From the NCBI GenBank assembly GCA_902806105.1, contig CADCVI010000004.1, positions 1 through 18,578 on the forward strand: 18,578 nucleotides of DNA. Direction: 5' to 3'. The notes beneath the pieces were generated by a model, which saw nothing but the letters and a program-made list of their open reading frames with translations, made no database searches and was not told the origin of the DNA. This document shows, in pieces, positions 17,229-18,578 of the stretch. Numbering within the stretch: position 1 is the stretch's first letter; every line of letters begins with the position of its first letter. The position numbers and the translations under genes are program-made. The stretch comes from an uncultured Rubrobacteraceae bacterium (GTDB lineage Bacteria > Actinomycetota > Rubrobacteria > Rubrobacterales > Rubrobacteraceae).

Positions 17229-17495
17229 CTAGCGGCGCAGACCGAGCCTGGAGATGATCGAACGGTACCGCTCGACATCCTTGCTCTGGAGGTACTTCAA
17301 GAGCCGCCGCCTCTTGCCGACGAGCTTCAAAAGCCCCCGCCTGGAATGGTAGTCGTGCTTGTGCGTACGCAGGTGCTCCGTCAGGTGCCGGATGCGGGTG
17401 GTCAGCACCGCGACCTGAACCTCGGGCGAGCCGGTGTCGCCCTCGTTTACCGCGTACTCCGAAATTATCGCCTCTTTGTTCTCGACAACCGCCAA
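17229..17495 (-). CDS. rpsO: 30S ribosomal protein S15
   Basis: 88 residues, exactly the usual S15 size. S15 binds the central domain of 16S rRNA early in 30S assembly. The family signature is present: [17 protein letters not shown] (19-35), [20 protein letters not shown] (37-56), and [10 protein letters not shown] (61-70). The start is TTG 17495, preceded by AGAGGAGA about 9-10 nt away; no ATG or GTG fits the conserved N-terminus. The gene sits between ribF and pnp, the common order in Gram-positive bacteria, and has its own promoter. The predicted leader is only about 20 nt, too short for the pseudoknot-type S15 autoregulation known in E. coli. Confidence 0.97.
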   Translation of the reverse strand: MAVVENKEAIISEYAVNEGDTGSPEVQVAVLTTRIRHLTEHLRTHKHDYHSRRGLLKLVGKRRRLLKYLQSKDVERYRSIISRLGLRR

Positions 17496-17521
17496 CTTCG
17501 TCGTTCTCCTCTTTGCTGTCT

Positions 17522-17549
17522 CTTATAATATAAACCTGTTTCTTGTCAC
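17522..17549 (-). promoter_or_regulatory. rpsO-pnp promoter
   Basis: Minus strand GTGACA (17549-17544, five of six matches to TTGACA), a 16-bp spacer, then TATAAG (17527-17522, five of six matches to TATAAT). The region is strikingly AT-rich for this window. Predicted +1 is near 17515, about 20 nt before the rpsO start. It lies between the ribF stop (17583) and rpsO, so rpsO-pnp-M16(-rnj) can be expressed apart from truB-ribF. Confidence 0.7.
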
Positions 17550-17582
17550 CCTGTATGCTACCACAAGCAACGGGCAACACCC

Positions 17583-18470
17583 CTACACGACCCCGACCAC
17601 CCCGCGCGCAGCCTCGACGTCGCGCCCGATCTGGGCCTTCAACTCCTCGATCCCCGAGAACTTCTTCTCGCCCCGAAGCTTCTCAAGGAAGCTCACGTCC
17701 ACGACCTCCCCGTAGATATCTCCGTCGAACCCGATCAGGTAGGCCTCGACTCGCCTCTCCCGCCTCTCGAACGTCGGCGCCTCCCCAACGTTCGTGCAGG
17801 CGCCGTATGTCGTCCCGCCGACCGTCACGCACCCGGCGTATACCCCGGTCCCGGGCACGACGACCCGATGGTCGGGGAGCACGTTCGCGGTCGGGAAGCC
17901 GATCTGGCGCCCCCGCCTGTCCCCGACGACGACCTCCCCACGCAGGGCGTATGGCCGGCCCAGCAGCCTCGCCGTCTCCCGAACCTCCCCCCCCGCCACA
18001 AGCTCCCGGATCCGCGTGGAGCTGACATCCTCCTCGAAGGCGAGCATCGACACGGCGTGCGCGTCTCCACCGAGCTCCCTCATCTGGCGCCGCAGGCTCT
18101 CGAAGTCCCCCGAGGCCCTGTGCCCGTACCGGAAGTTCTCCCCCACGACCACGGCCGCAGCCCCCATCCCACGGACGAGGACGTCGCGCACGAACTCATC
18201 CGGGCTCTTCTTCGAAAGGGCCTCGTCGAAGCGTATCTCCCGAACCTCGTCGGCCCCGTAACGGAGCAACAACTCCCGCCTGACCTCCCGGGTCGTCAAC
18301 AGCTTCGGGCCGCTCCCCGGCCAAAGAACCTCCCTCGGATGCGGCTCGAACGTCGCGGCCATCATCCGGAGACCCAGGCCGCGGGCCTCCTCCACGGCAC
18401 GCCGGAGCACGGCCTGGTGCCCCAGATGGACCCCGTCGAAGTTGCCGAGCGCAACTACTACCCCGCGCAC
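17583..18470 (-). CDS. ribF: Bifunctional riboflavin kinase / FMN adenylyltransferase (FAD synthetase)
   Basis: 295 residues, usual for the bifunctional enzyme that turns riboflavin into FMN and then FAD. The N-terminal nucleotidyltransferase has GNFDGVHLGH (9-18), ATFEPHP (39-45), VVVGENFRYGHRASGD (107-122) and SSTRIRE (150-156). The C-terminal kinase has GRQIGFPTANV (187-197), YGACTNVGEAPTF (222-234), and E242 of VEAYLI, which matches the usual catalytic base. The start is GTG 18470, which overlaps the end of truB by 13 bp, so the two are translationally coupled. The truB-ribF-rpsO-pnp order is a widespread Gram-positive arrangement. Confidence 0.96.
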   Translation of the reverse strand: MRGVVVALGNFDGVHLGHQAVLRRAVEEARGLGLRMMAATFEPHPREVLWPGSGPKLLTTREVRRELLLRYGADEVREIRFDEALSKKSPDEFVRDVLVRGMGAAAVVVGENFRYGHRASGDFESLRRQMRELGGDAHAVSMLAFEEDVSSTRIRELVAGGEVRETARLLGRPYALRGEVVVGDRRGRQIGFPTANVLPDHRVVVPGTGVYAGCVTVGGTTYGACTNVGEAPTFERRERRVEAYLIGFDGDIYGEVVDVSFLEKLRGEKKFSGIEELKAQIGRDVEAARGVVGVV

Positions 18471-18578
18471 AACACCACCTCGGCCCTGCCGACCTCCCCG
18501 TCGTCCCGATACACCGCCAGCAGCTCCCCGCCATGCTCCACCCGATAACTACTGCCCCCCAACCCGGACATGCTCATC
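18458..18578 (-). CDS. truB: TruB, tRNA pseudouridine-55 synthase, C-terminal end only
   Basis: Only the last 39 or so codons are in the window; the gene continues past the right edge. The reading frame ends in tandem TAG codons (18460-18458, then 18457-18455). The visible tail contains YRVEHGGELLAVYRDDGEVG and then RAEVVLCAG. It resembles the C-terminal PUA-like end of TruB ('G.LLAVY...G..RPEVVL'). Overlap with ribF in the classical rbfA-truB-ribF order supports the call. With no catalytic residues in view it rests on this short match and on context. Confidence 0.72.
   Translation of the reverse strand, partial: MSMSGLGGSSYRVEHGGELLAVYRDDGEVGRAEVVLCAG

Overview
This 18.6 kb window is a dense, high-GC chromosomal block. 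Fifteen protein genes are visible and all lie on the minus strand, so transcription runs from the right end to the left. Third codon positions are strongly G/C, and GTG or TTG starts are common. RNase J, RNase Y, PNPase, RecX, a RodZ-type protein and FtsK occur together in a gene order close to that of Bacillus and Clostridia. This suggests a deep-branching Gram-positive lineage; a Rubrobacter-like actinobacterium fits best. That assignment is inferred from gene content and composition, not from a database match.

Layout in transcription order. (1) Translation and RNA maturation/decay: the 3' end of truB (18458-18578), ribF, rpsO with its own promoter, pnp, an M16 zinc peptidase, then rnj (RNase J). 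(2) Cell division and envelope: ftsK and a RodZ-like membrane protein. (3) Recombination: recA with its own strong promoter, then recX. (4) RNA decay and tRNA modification: rny (RNase Y), an unrecognised GHKL-ATPase protein, miaB, miaA and hflX. (5) The start of a RibD C-terminal-type reductase runs off the left edge. There is no gap over 300 bases. The longest non-coding stretches are the recA leader (8315-8485), the rny leader (6446-6555), the rnj leader (13757-13848) and the rpsO promoter region (17496-17582).

How the genes fit together. The window holds the main Gram-positive mRNA-decay enzymes: PNPase (3'-5'), RNase J (5'-3' and endo) and RNase Y (membrane endonuclease). It also holds the two-step A37 tRNA modification pair MiaA/MiaB and the ribosome-associated GTPase HflX. 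RecA and its modulator RecX form an ordinary pair.

The most interesting points are these. A perfect 20-bp stem-loop sits directly against the Shine-Dalgarno of rnj. A GHKL ATPase of unknown function is translationally coupled to miaB, in a neighbourhood where Firmicutes carry mutS/mutL. A consensus TATAAT inside miaA is placed so that hflX would be leaderless. There are no RNA genes, CRISPR arrays, insertion sequences or phage genes that I can see.
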